A program made the position numbers and the translations under genes. A DNA stretch of 64,000 nt. It comes from Cryobacterium arcticum. GTDB lineage: Bacteria > Actinomycetota > Actinomycetes > Actinomycetales > Microbacteriaceae. Location: positions 1,364,001 to 1,428,000 of the forward strand of contig NZ_QHLY01000012.1 of NCBI RefSeq assembly GCF_003185895.1. Reading direction: 5' to 3'. The notes below the pieces were generated by a model. The model saw only the letters and a list, made by a program, of their open reading frames with translations, was not told the origin of the DNA and searched no databases. Positions 45,310-54,294 of this stretch are shown here, piece after piece (positions within the stretch are counted from its first letter, which is position 1; the number at the start of each line of letters is the position of its first letter).

Positions 45310-45816
45310 ATGGACACACACGAAACGGCTCCCGTGCAGGGACTGAACCCCGCCCAACTGCACGCCTGGATGCGTTTTGTCGCCGTCGTGGAACTGGTGC
45401 CGGGCCTGCTGGACTCCCAGTTGCAGCGCGACTCGGCGCTCAGCCATTTCGAGTACTACGTGCTCGCGATGCTCTCCGAGGCGCCGAACCGGACGCTGCG
45501 CATGACCGGGCTGTCGTCGATGACCAACTCCAGCCTGCCAAGGCTCTCGCACGTGGTGAAGCGGCTGGAAGAGCGCGGGCTGGTCAAGCGCAGCCCCTGC
45601 CCCACCGACCGCAGGGCCACCAACGCCGCCCTCACCGAGGAAGGCTGGGCTGTGGTGCAGGAAGCCGCCCCCGGGCACGTGCGCACGGTGCGGGAGAACG
45701 TGATCGACCCGCTCACCGACGAGCAGGTGGCGCAGCTCGACGCCATCTCCAACCAGCTGTTGATGAAGCTCGACCCCACCAATCGCCTGAACCCACGGGC
45801 GCCTGAAGGAGCCTGA
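45310..45816 (+). CDS. MarR family transcriptional regulator
   Basis: A 168-residue winged-helix regulator. The recognition region is RTLRMTGLSSMTNSSLPRLSHVVKRLEERGLVKRSPCPTDRRATNAALTEEG. It contains Cys in the wing (SPCPTDRR), so a redox response is conceivable, as in other MarR proteins paired with reductases; this is inference. It probably represses the divergent F420-reductase-like gene and itself. The next gene starts four bases after its stop. Confidence 0.9.
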   Translation: MDTHETAPVQGLNPAQLHAWMRFVAVVELVPGLLDSQLQRDSALSHFEYYVLAMLSEAPNRTLRMTGLSSMTNSSLPRLSHVVKRLEERGLVKRSPCPTDRRATNAALTEEGWAVVQEAAPGHVRTVRENVIDPLTDEQVAQLDAISNQLLMKLDPTNRLNPRAPEGA

Positions 45817-45820
45817 CCTG

Positions 45821-46180
45821 ATGCGGATCACGCAGCTCGAGCCCGGTGAGGTGTTCGTCTTCGGGTCCAACGCGGCCGGCATCCACGGTGCCGGCGCCGC
45901 CGCGATGGCGCATGAGCGTTTCGGGGCCGTCTGGGGCCAGGGCCACGGCCTGCACGGCCAGTCCTACGCGATCAACAGCATGAGCGGCCTGCAGATTCTG
46001 CGGCACGAGGTGGCCGGGTTCGTGGACTTCGCCGCACAGCACCCGGAACTCAGATTCCTGGTCACCGAGATCGGCTGCGGCATCGCCGGGTACACCCCCA
46101 CCGAGATCGCCCCGTTTTTCGCCGCTGCCGGCGACAACGTGGTGCTGCCGGCCCGGTTCGCGGAGGAACTCGGGCGCTGA
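45821..46180 (+). CDS. A1S_2505-type phage-associated protein
   Basis: A 119-residue protein with the pattern VFVFGSNAAGIHGAGAAAMA, GQGHGLHGQSYAI and VTEIGCGIAGYTPTEIAPFF, typical of the A1S_2505 family first noted in Acinetobacter and often found near phage genes. The glycine-rich loops suggest a macrodomain-like nucleotide-binding fold, but no reaction is known. ATG 45821 has GAAGGAG upstream and is four bases after marR, so it is co-expressed with the regulator. No other phage gene is nearby. Confidence 0.8.
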   Translation: MRITQLEPGEVFVFGSNAAGIHGAGAAAMAHERFGAVWGQGHGLHGQSYAINSMSGLQILRHEVAGFVDFAAQHPELRFLVTEIGCGIAGYTPTEIAPFFAAAGDNVVLPARFAEELGR

Positions 46181-46202
46181 GCTGCGACTCGGCCGGGGAA
46201 CG

Positions 46203-49200
46203 CTACCCCTCGACCAGCTCGATGAACGCGCTCAACTGCGCCAGGGTGCCCGCATTGTGCGGCAGCGCATCCGTGAGCGCCGGCGAATAGAGCAGGTACG
46301 CCGCCCACTGCGCCCGCGAGATGGCCACGTTGAGCCGGTTGGCCAGGAGCAGGAACTCCAGCCCGCGCGGCACCTCGTCGGCGCTGGACGCGGCCAGCGA
46401 GACGATCGCCACGGCCGCCTCCCGGCCCTGGAACTTGTCGACGGTGCCCACCGACACGTCGTGCCAGCCGGCCAGAGCGAGGTGCTGGCGGATGATCTCG
46501 ACCTGGGCGTTGTACGGCGCCACCACGATCAGGTCCTGCTGGGTCAGCGGAGCCGTGGCCCCGCCCACCGTCCAGGCCCGGCCGAGGAGCGAGCCGATCA
46601 GTTCGGCAACGACCGCGGCTTCCTCCGGCGAGGAGGTGGAGTTGTACACGTGCGGCACCGGCACCGGGTGCAGACCGGGTTCGACGCCGGCCAGGTGCCG
46701 GTCGGCGGCCTGGGATTCGAGTTTGCCCTCGTACGACAGCCGGGAAACGGGTGCGCAGACCGCTGGGTGCATCCGCCAACTCTTGGCCAGGAAGTAGCCG
46801 AGCTCCGTCGGGAGCACGTCGTGCCCGTCGGTGAGCCACCCCAGTGCAGACACGTCGACGGGTTCGGGGTGGGAGGCCTGGCTCACCTGCGGCAGCTGTT
46901 GCGGGTCGCCGAGCAGCAGCAGGCGCCGGGCCGACACCGCGGAGGCGATGGTGCTGGCCAGCGAGAACTGGCCGGCCTCGTCGATCACGAGCAGGTCGAG
47001 CGAGCCGGGTTCGATGCGGCCGGCATTGCTGAAGTCCCAGGCGGTGCCGCCGAGCACGAAACCGCCGGCCTGGCTGGTGAATTCGGCGAACCGGGTGGGT
47101 GGCAGCGGTGTCCAGGCGGTGGTCGCGGCCTCCTCCCCCGCCTTGGCCTTCTTGCCGACGTGGCCGGAGGCCAGCCCGGCCTTGAGCACCGCGGTGAGCA
47201 TATTCTCCACCGTGGCGTGGGACTGCGCCACCACGCCGATCTTCCAGCCGTGGTCACGCACCAGCTCGGCGATCACCCGGGAGCCGGTGTAGGTCTTGCC
47301 GGTGCCGGGCGGGCCCTGCACCGCCAGGTAGGACCGGTCCAGGGTGAGCAGGCTGTCGCGGATGGCGGTGGTGATGTCGGTCCCGCTGGTCGAGCTTGTC
47401 GAGCCCACCTGCGGGAGGGCTCCGCCAGCGACCCGCCTCGGCGGCACCCGCCGCAACACGTCGAGCGCGGCATCCGGCAGCATCGCCGGCAGCGCGTCGA
47501 GCACCCGCTGCCCCCACTCCGCGATCGCGGGCACCTGCGTGCCGGGCGGCGGCGGGGTGGACGGGGTGAGCGCCATCGGCAGGTGGTCGTAGGGCTCGAC
47601 ACCCTTTCCGAGCTTCTCGGTCACGAAGAGCACCTCTTCACCGGTGGCCTCGTCGACGAGGCCGGTGATCTCGGTGCGCTCGTGCGCCACCCGGGAGCCG
47701 GGCTCACCGGTGGGCGCCAACGGCGGGTACGGGGCGTCGTAGAGCAGGAATGGACGCTGGCCGAGTTTGAGCGAGCTGCCCGGCGCGGGCTCGCCCTCGA
47801 TGCGCAGCACCCGGGAGAGGTTGCGGTCCCGGCCCACCAGGGCCCAGTCGCGCTCCACGGTGGCGCGTTCCACGATCAGCACGTCGCGGGTGGCGGACCA
47901 CTCGTCGACCGGGTTGCGCAGCCGGTCGAAGTGCTCCTGCCAGAACTTCTTGCCCTCCCGCCGGTGGTAATCGATGGCGGCGGAGGCCAGGGCGATCGCG
48001 GTCTGGTCCGGCGTGCGGTCGCCGGGCGGCGCATCCGCCACGGCGGCCGCCAGCGCCAGGTAGACCGGGCTGGGCTCCCGCACGGGAATAGCCAGCTCGA
48101 GGTCACGGGCGGCGGCGCGGGGCACGCCGGCCTCGTCGGCGCGGGCGAGCAACCAGTCGCGCAGGCGCAGGGTGGACAGGCAGTCGTACTCGTTGTAGTC
48201 GGCGATGTCGTCGAGCATCTGCTGGGCCTCATCAACCTGCCCGGCGCGGAACAGGTCGCGGGAGTCGGCGTACACGGTGATGGAATCGGCCGCATTGTCG
48301 ACGCCCTCGCGGTGGTCGTCGCCCATGTACAGCGGCTCGAGCTTCTTGATCGAGTAGCTGCGCGACCCCACGCGCAGGCTCTTCTTCACCACCGGGTAGA
48401 GGTCGACGAGCACATTGTCGCGCAACAACCCGTCGACGGCGTCCTCTCCCACGCCGTGCCGGGCGGCCAGGGAGAGCAGGTGGGTGCGCTCGTAGGCGGC
48501 GTAGTGGTAGATGTGCAGGCCCGGGTAGAGCGCGCGCCGTTCGGCCACGTAGGCGAGGAAATCGATCAGCGCCTGGCGTTCCTCGGCGTAATCGTGCGCC
48601 CAGAACGCGCGAAAGGTACCGTCGGTCTCGATCAGGCCGAAGAGGTAGTCCAGGCCCCAGTCGGCACGGTCGCCGTCGGCGGCCTCGCTGTAGAGCGGGT
48701 CACCCTCGAAGTCGAAGAAGATGTCGCCGGGGTCGGGTTCGGGCAGCGCCCCCAGCGCCACCGGGTTGTAGACCTCGACGGCGGGCGGGTCGGCGTGACC
48801 GGGCTGGCCGACTGCCAGCTGTCGGGAGGCCAGCTGCAGCCGGGCCTGGGCGCGCAGGGCGTCGACGGTCGCATCCACCAGGCCGTCGACGGGGCCACTG
48901 GACGCGGCCAGCTTCTCGATCGTGCTGAGACCCGCCTCGAGCAGGTGCCGGCGCTGGGTGAGGCGCATGCCGGCCACCAGGAGCACATCCCGGTGCGCCT
49001 CGACCTCGATCGCGCAGGCGGCGCACCGGCCGCAGGCGGTGTAGCGCGGATCGCCCCACGGGGTGGGCTCGGGGTCGGCGACGCGCTCGACGATCAGGCG
49101 TTCGAGCCGGGCACGGCGCTTGCGGTACACCGGCAGGATGTCGCGCAGCCGGTGTGTGCTGGTGCGGCCGTCACCGAGAAGCAGGTAGACGTTCTCGCCG

Positions 49201-49673
49201 ACGGGAATGCCGAGCCGGTCGAGCTGGTCGCTGTACGCGGCCACCTGCAGCAGGGCGGTGATCTTGGCGGAGCGGGCCAGCTTGGTGTCGTAGACCTCGT
49301 AGCGGCCGTCGTCGGTGCGCATGATGAAGTCGGCGAAGCCCACGAAGCTGCCGTCGAAGAAGGTGGCCTGGAAGAGCACGTCCTCGCCGGCCCGGAAGGC
49401 CTCGGCTGTGGCCAGGGCGGCCTGCGGCAGCTCGGTCATCGCCGGCCGGGGAAATTCGACCACCTGCCGGGTGAGCCTGAGGCGTTCGAGGGTGCGCAGC
49501 TCGTGTTCGTCGCCCAACGCGCCGGCACGGCGCAGCATGGCGTCGCCCTCGTCGGACACGGCGTCGACCCGGCCGAGTTTGGCGTCGAGCTTGCGCATCA
49601 GCGCCCATTCGCAGCCCGCGGCGGCGCCAAGGTCGGTGGCGCTGAAGATCACGGACGAATCGAGCAGGAACAC
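46203..49673 (-). CDS. TM0106-type RecB-like nuclease fused to SF1 helicase
   Basis: A 1156-residue protein. The N-terminal part (about 1-300) is a RecB-like PD-(D/E)XK nuclease with GFADF (Asp115) and YEVYDTKLA (Asp129, Lys131). Cys21 and CGRCAAC (Cys214, 217, 220) have the layout of the iron-sulfur site in Dna2, AddB and Cas4 nucleases. A middle RNase H-like region (DIFFDFEGDPLYSE; ADYNEYDCLSTLRLRDWL) follows. The C-terminal third is a UPF1/Dna2-type SF1 helicase: GPPGTGKT at about 790, LLVIDEAGQFS, and GTVDKFQGREAAV. It probably resects or processes DNA. Start GTG 49673 has AAAGG upstream. Confidence 0.92.
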   Translation of the reverse strand: MFLLDSSVIFSATDLGAAAGCEWALMRKLDAKLGRVDAVSDEGDAMLRRAGALGDEHELRTLERLRLTRQVVEFPRPAMTELPQAALATAEAFRAGEDVLFQATFFDGSFVGFADFIMRTDDGRYEVYDTKLARSAKITALLQVAAYSDQLDRLGIPVGENVYLLLGDGRTSTHRLRDILPVYRKRRARLERLIVERVADPEPTPWGDPRYTACGRCAACAIEVEAHRDVLLVAGMRLTQRRHLLEAGLSTIEKLAASSGPVDGLVDATVDALRAQARLQLASRQLAVGQPGHADPPAVEVYNPVALGALPEPDPGDIFFDFEGDPLYSEAADGDRADWGLDYLFGLIETDGTFRAFWAHDYAEERQALIDFLAYVAERRALYPGLHIYHYAAYERTHLLSLAARHGVGEDAVDGLLRDNVLVDLYPVVKKSLRVGSRSYSIKKLEPLYMGDDHREGVDNAADSITVYADSRDLFRAGQVDEAQQMLDDIADYNEYDCLSTLRLRDWLLARADEAGVPRAAARDLELAIPVREPSPVYLALAAAVADAPPGDRTPDQTAIALASAAIDYHRREGKKFWQEHFDRLRNPVDEWSATRDVLIVERATVERDWALVGRDRNLSRVLRIEGEPAPGSSLKLGQRPFLLYDAPYPPLAPTGEPGSRVAHERTEITGLVDEATGEEVLFVTEKLGKGVEPYDHLPMALTPSTPPPPGTQVPAIAEWGQRVLDALPAMLPDAALDVLRRVPPRRVAGGALPQVGSTSSTSGTDITTAIRDSLLTLDRSYLAVQGPPGTGKTYTGSRVIAELVRDHGWKIGVVAQSHATVENMLTAVLKAGLASGHVGKKAKAGEEAATTAWTPLPPTRFAEFTSQAGGFVLGGTAWDFSNAGRIEPGSLDLLVIDEAGQFSLASTIASAVSARRLLLLGDPQQLPQVSQASHPEPVDVSALGWLTDGHDVLPTELGYFLAKSWRMHPAVCAPVSRLSYEGKLESQAADRHLAGVEPGLHPVPVPHVYNSTSSPEEAAVVAELIGSLLGRAWTVGGATAPLTQQDLIVVAPYNAQVEIIRQHLALAGWHDVSVGTVDKFQGREAAVAIVSLAASSADEVPRGLEFLLLANRLNVAISRAQWAAYLLYSPALTDALPHNAGTLAQLSAFIELVEG

Positions 49674-49825
49674 ACGTGCCTTTCGAGAGGTGGCCGGGGC
49701 CGTAGCGAGAGCGGTGGAGTGAGGTCAGGTTACCCGACCCCACCGACACGTAAGCGGTGCGGCTCCTGGGCACATGTGCGGCTTCCGTCTGCGGGGTAGG
49801 ACGGGGCGCGAGCTACCATGGGAGG

Positions 49826-50116
49826 GTGACCACAGACCTCGTGCACGAGCCGGATGCCTCCCGCTACGCGCTCTACATCGACGGCGAGCTTGCCGCCCTC
49901 GCCGACTACGTGGTGCGGGGTGACACCATCTCGTTCAACCACACCTTCACCCAGCCCAGCCGTCGCGGTCAGGGCCTGGCCGGTCGGGTGGTCGCGTTCG
50001 CGATGGACGACGTCGAGGCCACATCCACCCGCGCCGTGTCACCGGATTGCTGGTACGTCGGCAACTGGTTCGCCAAGCATCCGGACCGCGCCGGACTGCT
50101 GCGGGTGCGCGCCTAG
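49826..50116 (+). CDS. GNAT family N-acetyltransferase (YjdJ-like)
   Basis: A 96-residue short GNAT protein. GELAALADYVVRGDTISFNHTFTQPSRRGQGLAGRVVAFAMDD contains the acetyl-CoA-binding RRGQGLAG loop, and VSPDCWYVGNWFAKHPDR is the usual C-terminus. The substrate of this subfamily is unknown. GTG 49826 is preceded by TACCAT exactly six bases away; GGGAGG abuts the start and is too close to serve as a ribosome site. Its stop overlaps the convergent exonuclease gene. Confidence 0.87.
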   Translation: MTTDLVHEPDASRYALYIDGELAALADYVVRGDTISFNHTFTQPSRRGQGLAGRVVAFAMDDVEATSTRAVSPDCWYVGNWFAKHPDRAGLLRVRA

Positions 50117-51366
50117 CGACTCTCCGCCCGGGTTCCGCAGGCGCTCGCGAGCCGCACCAACGTGGCTTCGTCCACGATGGGAATGCCGTAGTCGCGTGCT
50201 TTGCGGGCCTTGCCGGAGAGCGAGCCGGTGTCGGCGGCCACGAGCAGCCGCACCTTCTTGGTCACGGCGCCCCACGGCACCAGGCCCAGCCCGCGCAGTT
50301 CCCGTTCCCAGTCGCTGCGCACCCGGTCCATGTCGCCGGTGAGCACCACCTGGTCGCCGGGAAGCAACCGGAAGCCCGGCCCCAATTCCACCCCGCCGGC
50401 AGGCGCGGGAGTCTGCTGCCGGGTCTCGTCGAGGGCGGCCGCAATGGTCTCCGTGGGCTGGCCCAGCAGCATGCCCACGCTCACCAGATCGGCGAGCTCG
50501 GCGGTGGTGAGGATGCCGTCGGTCCAGGCCAGCGTGGTGAGTGCGGTGTAGTACTGCCGATTCAGGTTCGCGGCAACGGTACGGTCGAGGCCGAGCTGGC
50601 CGGCCAGCCGTGCCAGCGAGTCGGCCTCGTGGGCGGACAGGGTGCGGTCGATCAGGCACCGGTCGAGCAGGGCGAGGTAGTCGACGTATTCCGCGGGACC
50701 GGCGGTGTTCGGCAACCGCGAGACGAGGTGCTCGAGGAACGACGCCGTGGTCATCGGATGCGATGACACCGAGCGCTCGCGCCACCGCGCCGCCGGAGCC
50801 GGCGCGACCGGCCAGCGCACCAGGGCTGCGGCGGTGAGGTGCGCGGACCAGAACTCCGGCGCGTCCGCGGCCTCGATGTAGGCGGCGAGCAACCGTGCCG
50901 TGGCGCGGGCGTCACCGGCGGCGCGGTGCCCGTCGTCCAGGTCGATGTCGAGCGCGGCACAGCAATCGGTGAGTGAGCGACCGGCACCGGGCAGGAAGTC
51001 CCGGGCGAGCTGCATTGTGCACAACGTGACGATGTCGGCCGGCGGAGTGAGACCGGCCAGCTGTAGCTCCGCGCGAAGGAAACGCACATCGAAGGAGGCG
51101 TTGTGGGCCACGACCACGCGGCCCTGCAGCAGCTCGAGCAGCCGGGGAGCGAGTTCGGCGAAGGTGGGGGCGTCGCGCACATCCTGGGCGTGAATGCGGT
51201 GGCTGTGGGCGCGGCCGAGGTCACGACCCGGATTGACCAGGCTCTCCCATCGCCCCTCGAACTGGCCGCGGGAGCTGAGCTGCACCACCGCCACTTCGAT
51301 CACTCTGTCGGCCGCCCCGGGGAACAGCCCGGTGGTTTCGAAGTCGATCACAGCGAAGCCGGCCAC
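50113..51366 (-). CDS. DEDDh 3'-5' exonuclease with C-terminal BRCT-like domain
   Basis: A 417-residue protein. The N-terminal exonuclease (about 1-170) is related to DnaQ/PolC epsilon: VIDFETTG (Asp8, Glu10), VVAHNASFDVRFL and DGHRAAGDARATARLL supply the DEDDh residues. The central helical region (about 200-310) is not recognised. The C-terminal ~90 residues (LPGDQVVLTGDMDRVRSDWERELRGLGLV through VAADTGSLSGKARKARDYGIPIVDEA) fit a BRCT domain like that of NAD ligase. This arrangement is known in actinobacteria and suggests proofreading or repair. GTG 51366 has GAAGGAG upstream. Confidence 0.9.
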   Translation of the reverse strand: MAGFAVIDFETTGLFPGAADRVIEVAVVQLSSRGQFEGRWESLVNPGRDLGRAHSHRIHAQDVRDAPTFAELAPRLLELLQGRVVVAHNASFDVRFLRAELQLAGLTPPADIVTLCTMQLARDFLPGAGRSLTDCCAALDIDLDDGHRAAGDARATARLLAAYIEAADAPEFWSAHLTAAALVRWPVAPAPAARWRERSVSSHPMTTASFLEHLVSRLPNTAGPAEYVDYLALLDRCLIDRTLSAHEADSLARLAGQLGLDRTVAANLNRQYYTALTTLAWTDGILTTAELADLVSVGMLLGQPTETIAAALDETRQQTPAPAGGVELGPGFRLLPGDQVVLTGDMDRVRSDWERELRGLGLVPWGAVTKKVRLLVAADTGSLSGKARKARDYGIPIVDEATLVRLASACGTRAESR

Positions 51367-51455
51367 GGTGGCTCCTTCGCTGTTGGGTATGGATGACTCT
51401 ATCCCCCCGAAAGGGTGGAGAAAAGCCCGATTGTGGTTGGCCGCTCAAAACCCGC

Positions 51456-52199
51456 TCAGATCGAGAATTCTCCGCCGGGCACAACGCCGGCCGGCGCATC
51501 CTGGGCCTGGTCGGCCGCGCGGGCCGCCGCCTCACTGTACGACGAGGTGACGAGGATGGGCATGTGGTCGCTGGTGCCACGCGGCAGGGTCTCGATGCTG
51601 TCGATGGTGAGGCCCACCGAGGTGGCCAGGTCGAAGTGGCCACGGAAGAACTTGTACCGGGTGTAAGTGCGGCTGTCGCTCAGCGTGAGTTCGTAGCCGG
51701 ACTCCTTGACCTCCTTGCTGAGGTACTTCTTGAAAATCGGGTAGTTGTAGTCCCCCACCATCAGGGTGGGCAGGTTCGGCCCGAGCACCGCGAGTTCCTC
51801 GTGGGCCGAGCGAATCTGGTTGCGCCGCAGGGAATTCCGTGCCGTGAGCGGTGCGGCATGAAACGATGCCACGACGAGGTCGCGGTCGGCGGCGGTGTCG
51901 TGCAGCAGCGTGCCGATCAGCCGCTCGTGCGCCGGAGTGAGCACCATGTCGTGCAGTGACTTCTTCAGCGCGAAAGACTGCGTCTTCTTCGCGGTGAACC
52001 GGTCGCGCCGGTAGTACAGGGCCAGACCAAGCCGGTTGCGGGTGGTGGAGTCGGCGAGGTGCAGCAGCCCGACCTCGGCCGGGAGATCGATGGTGTCGCA
52101 CTCCTGCAGGCAGAGGAGGTCGGGGTCGTACTTTTCCGCCAGGGCGATGAGTTCTCCGCTGGCACGGTTCTTGCGGAGGTTGTAGCTGATGACCTTCAC
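51456..52199 (-). CDS. Endonuclease/exonuclease/phosphatase family protein
   Basis: A 247-residue metal-dependent hydrolase of the DNase I-like fold. Motifs include KVISYNLRKNR (Asn), LCLQECDT (metal-binding Glu), VASFHAAPLTARNSLRR (catalytic His), LMVGDYNYPIF (Asp-Asn) and GTSDHMPILV (terminal Asp-His). Substrate could be nucleic acid, phospholipid or inositol phosphate. GTG 52199 gives the standard N-terminus; a GTG three codons upstream is possible. Confidence 0.88.
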   Translation of the reverse strand: MKVISYNLRKNRASGELIALAEKYDPDLLCLQECDTIDLPAEVGLLHLADSTTRNRLGLALYYRRDRFTAKKTQSFALKKSLHDMVLTPAHERLIGTLLHDTAADRDLVVASFHAAPLTARNSLRRNQIRSAHEELAVLGPNLPTLMVGDYNYPIFKKYLSKEVKESGYELTLSDSRTYTRYKFFRGHFDLATSVGLTIDSIETLPRGTSDHMPILVTSSYSEAAARAADQAQDAPAGVVPGGEFSI

Positions 52200-52387
52200 G
52201 TCACACACCTGTCCTTGAATTCTCGACTGGACCTCTAAGCCTACGTTCGCTTTGTTACGAACACCGCATCAGAGCGGAGTCCTCAGCATTCGCCCATCGT
52301 GGTCTGCCCGCCGCGAGGGCGGGCCGCGCTGCTACCGTAGAGGTGCCCGGCGCCCGAACGTGCTGCCTCAGATTGGATGCCCTGCCC

Positions 52388-52597
52388 ATGAAATCCTGGT
52401 CGTTCACCACGTACACCGTCGCCGCGTTCGCCTGCAGCGGCTTGGCCGTCGCCCTATTGATCGTCAACGCCGCGACGAACAATTCCATGGTCGGCATTCT
52501 GCTGCCCGTGGCCGTGGTCGCCCTGGTGATCGGCGGCATCCTCTCGGTGCGCGCGCGGGTGCTGCGCTACCGGTCCCGCGACATCACCAAGCGTTAG
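52388..52597 (+). CDS. Small two-helix membrane protein
   Basis: A 69-residue hypothetical protein with two hydrophobic helices (about 8-28 and 34-54) and a basic tail (RARVLRYRSRDITKR). I recognise no family. ATG 52388 is the only start giving this topology. TACCGT at 52335-52340 is a possible -10 box. It sits between an endonuclease-like gene and the DUF4097 gene. Confidence 0.6.
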   Translation: MKSWSFTTYTVAAFACSGLAVALLIVNAATNNSMVGILLPVAVVALVIGGILSVRARVLRYRSRDITKR

Positions 52598-52711
52598 CGG
52601 CCCTCCGGCGGCCATATCGAGGCACCGGCAACCCTGCTACCTTCCCCTGCACGTAAGGCTTGGCGACCCCGCGCTCTGCGCCCGGCCCCGTCGAGCCGGG
52701 GAGAGCAGACC

Positions 52712-53689
52712 ATGACCGACACGCCACCGCACGGCCGTCCCCGGGTGCCCGTGGTGCGCGCGCAGGCGGGCCCGCCGCCGGGTCAACCACCGGGCCGACC
52801 ACCGAGTTCGCCGCCACCTGATCCGGCTCCACCCAGCCGCCCCTCGGCCGGGGCACCCGCCGGGCCGCCTACTGGGCCATTGCCGAGGCAACCGCAGAGG
52901 CAACCACCGCCGGGCGCCGGCCCGGCTCCGCTCTGGCGCACCCTGCTCTTCATCCTCGTGCCGATCCTCGGGCTGCTGCTGCTGATCGCCGCCTTCGTCT
53001 TCGCCCTGTCCGGTCGCAGCGGGCCCGTCGACCTCGGCGCTGACCTCGCGCCGGGCACCAGCCTGAGCGTGCAGGTGCCGAATGCGGCTCTCACGCTGGA
53101 ACCGAGCACCGACGGCCAGGTGCACGTGCGCATGACCGGGTCGTATTTCGGCAACGAGCCCACCCTCACCGCCCGCACCAGCGGCGGGGTGACCGAGGTG
53201 CGCGGCGGCTGCCGCCCCCAGCTGTTCTCCCGGTGCGCGATCACCGTTGCCGTGCAACTGCCCACGGCCCTGCCGAGCACTGTCGACGGGGAGAACGGCA
53301 GGATCACGGCATCGGGGCTCACGGGCCGGCTCGACCTGCACACCACCAACGGCACCATCGACGTTCTCGGCAGTGTGGGCCGGGTAAACCTACGCACGAC
53401 CAACGGCGACGTCAGGGTGGCCGAGTCCGCCTCGGCATCCGTCGCCGCCACCACCACCAACGGCTCGGTCACCCTGCAATTCGTCAATCCGCCGGATTCG
53501 GTGGATGCGGGCAGCACGAACGGCTCGGTCACCGTGCGGGTGCCCGTCGACGGGGTCACCTACCGCGTGACCGCCCAGACCACCAACGGCAGCGTCGACA
53601 GCGACACCGTGCCGTCCGACAGCACCTCCCGGCGCTCCATCACAGCGCTGACCACCAACGGCGGCATCACCATCCAGGCCATCGACTGA
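52712..53689 (+). CDS. DUF4097 beta-repeat membrane protein
   Basis: A 325-residue membrane-anchored protein. A Pro-rich cytosolic segment (about 1-70) precedes one transmembrane helix (LLFILVPILGLLLLIAAFVFAL, about 78-99). The exported part is a DUF4097 beta-helix-like repeat domain in which TTNG or STNG recurs about six times (TTNGTIDV, TTNGDVRV, TTNGSVTL, STNGSVTV, TTNGSVDS, TTNGGITI). Such proteins are thought to be adhesin- or scaffold-like; the function is unknown. ATG 52712 has GGGGAGAG upstream. Confidence 0.82.
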   Translation: MTDTPPHGRPRVPVVRAQAGPPPGQPPGRPPSSPPPDPAPPSRPSAGAPAGPPTGPLPRQPQRQPPPGAGPAPLWRTLLFILVPILGLLLLIAAFVFALSGRSGPVDLGADLAPGTSLSVQVPNAALTLEPSTDGQVHVRMTGSYFGNEPTLTARTSGGVTEVRGGCRPQLFSRCAITVAVQLPTALPSTVDGENGRITASGLTGRLDLHTTNGTIDVLGSVGRVNLRTTNGDVRVAESASASVAATTTNGSVTLQFVNPPDSVDAGSTNGSVTVRVPVDGVTYRVTAQTTNGSVDSDTVPSDSTSRRSITALTTNGGITIQAID

Positions 53690-53713
53690 GCGCGGATCTG
53701 GAAGGATGGCGGC

Positions 53714-54268
53714 ATGAGCACGCAGCAGACCGGAACCGTCGTCGCGGTGAGCCGGGACGACAAGCACCGGTTCAGCAAGCCGATCGCGCCGAGTATCCGC
53801 CTCGTGGCCGGCCACGGCGTCGAGGGTGACTCCCATGCCGGCGCCACCACCCAGCACCGCTACCTGATCAAGAACGACCCGACCAGGCCCAACCTCACCC
53901 AGGTGCACCTGGTGCGCACCGAACTGTTCGACGAACTCGCCGCCGAGGGGTTCACGGTGTCGGCCGGGCAGCTCGGCGAGAACATCGCCACCGCCGGCCT
54001 CGACCTGTTGGCCCTGCCCGTCGGCACCCGTCTGCACCTCGGTGCCGACGCGATCGTGCAAGTCACCGGCATGCGCGACCCCTGCTCGATGATCGACAAG
54101 TTCCAGCAGGGCCTCAAGAAGGCGCTCAAACACCCGGATGCCTCCGGCCAGGTTCTGCGAAGGGCCGGCATCATGGGCATCGTGATCGCCACCGGCACCG
54201 TGTCGCCCGGAGACGACCTGCGGGTGGAACTGCCCGCCGAGCCGCACGTTCCCCTGGGCGTGGTCTGA
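53714..54268 (+). CDS. MOSC domain protein
   Basis: A 184-residue MOSC-domain protein, related to the C-terminal sulfur-carrier part of molybdenum cofactor sulfurases. GHGVEGDSHAGATTQHR, GQLGENIATAGLDLLALPVGTRLHLG and VTGMRDPCSMIDKFQ, which contains the conserved Cys, are family hallmarks. It may handle a sulfur group or bind Moco. AAGGAT lies six bases before ATG 53714. The gene follows the DUF4097 gene by 24 bases. Confidence 0.9.
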   Translation: MSTQQTGTVVAVSRDDKHRFSKPIAPSIRLVAGHGVEGDSHAGATTQHRYLIKNDPTRPNLTQVHLVRTELFDELAAEGFTVSAGQLGENIATAGLDLLALPVGTRLHLGADAIVQVTGMRDPCSMIDKFQQGLKKALKHPDASGQVLRRAGIMGIVIATGTVSPGDDLRVELPAEPHVPLGVV

Positions 54269-54294
54269 CCCGGCAGCGGCGCGGCACGCCGGCG

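Noticed and set aside
46257..49799. A 1180-codon open frame opposite the RecB-like/SF1 gene
   Set aside because: It is antisense to a gene with clear nuclease and helicase motifs. Its translation is Gly/Val/Arg/His-rich with no domain, as expected from high-GC codon shadowing.
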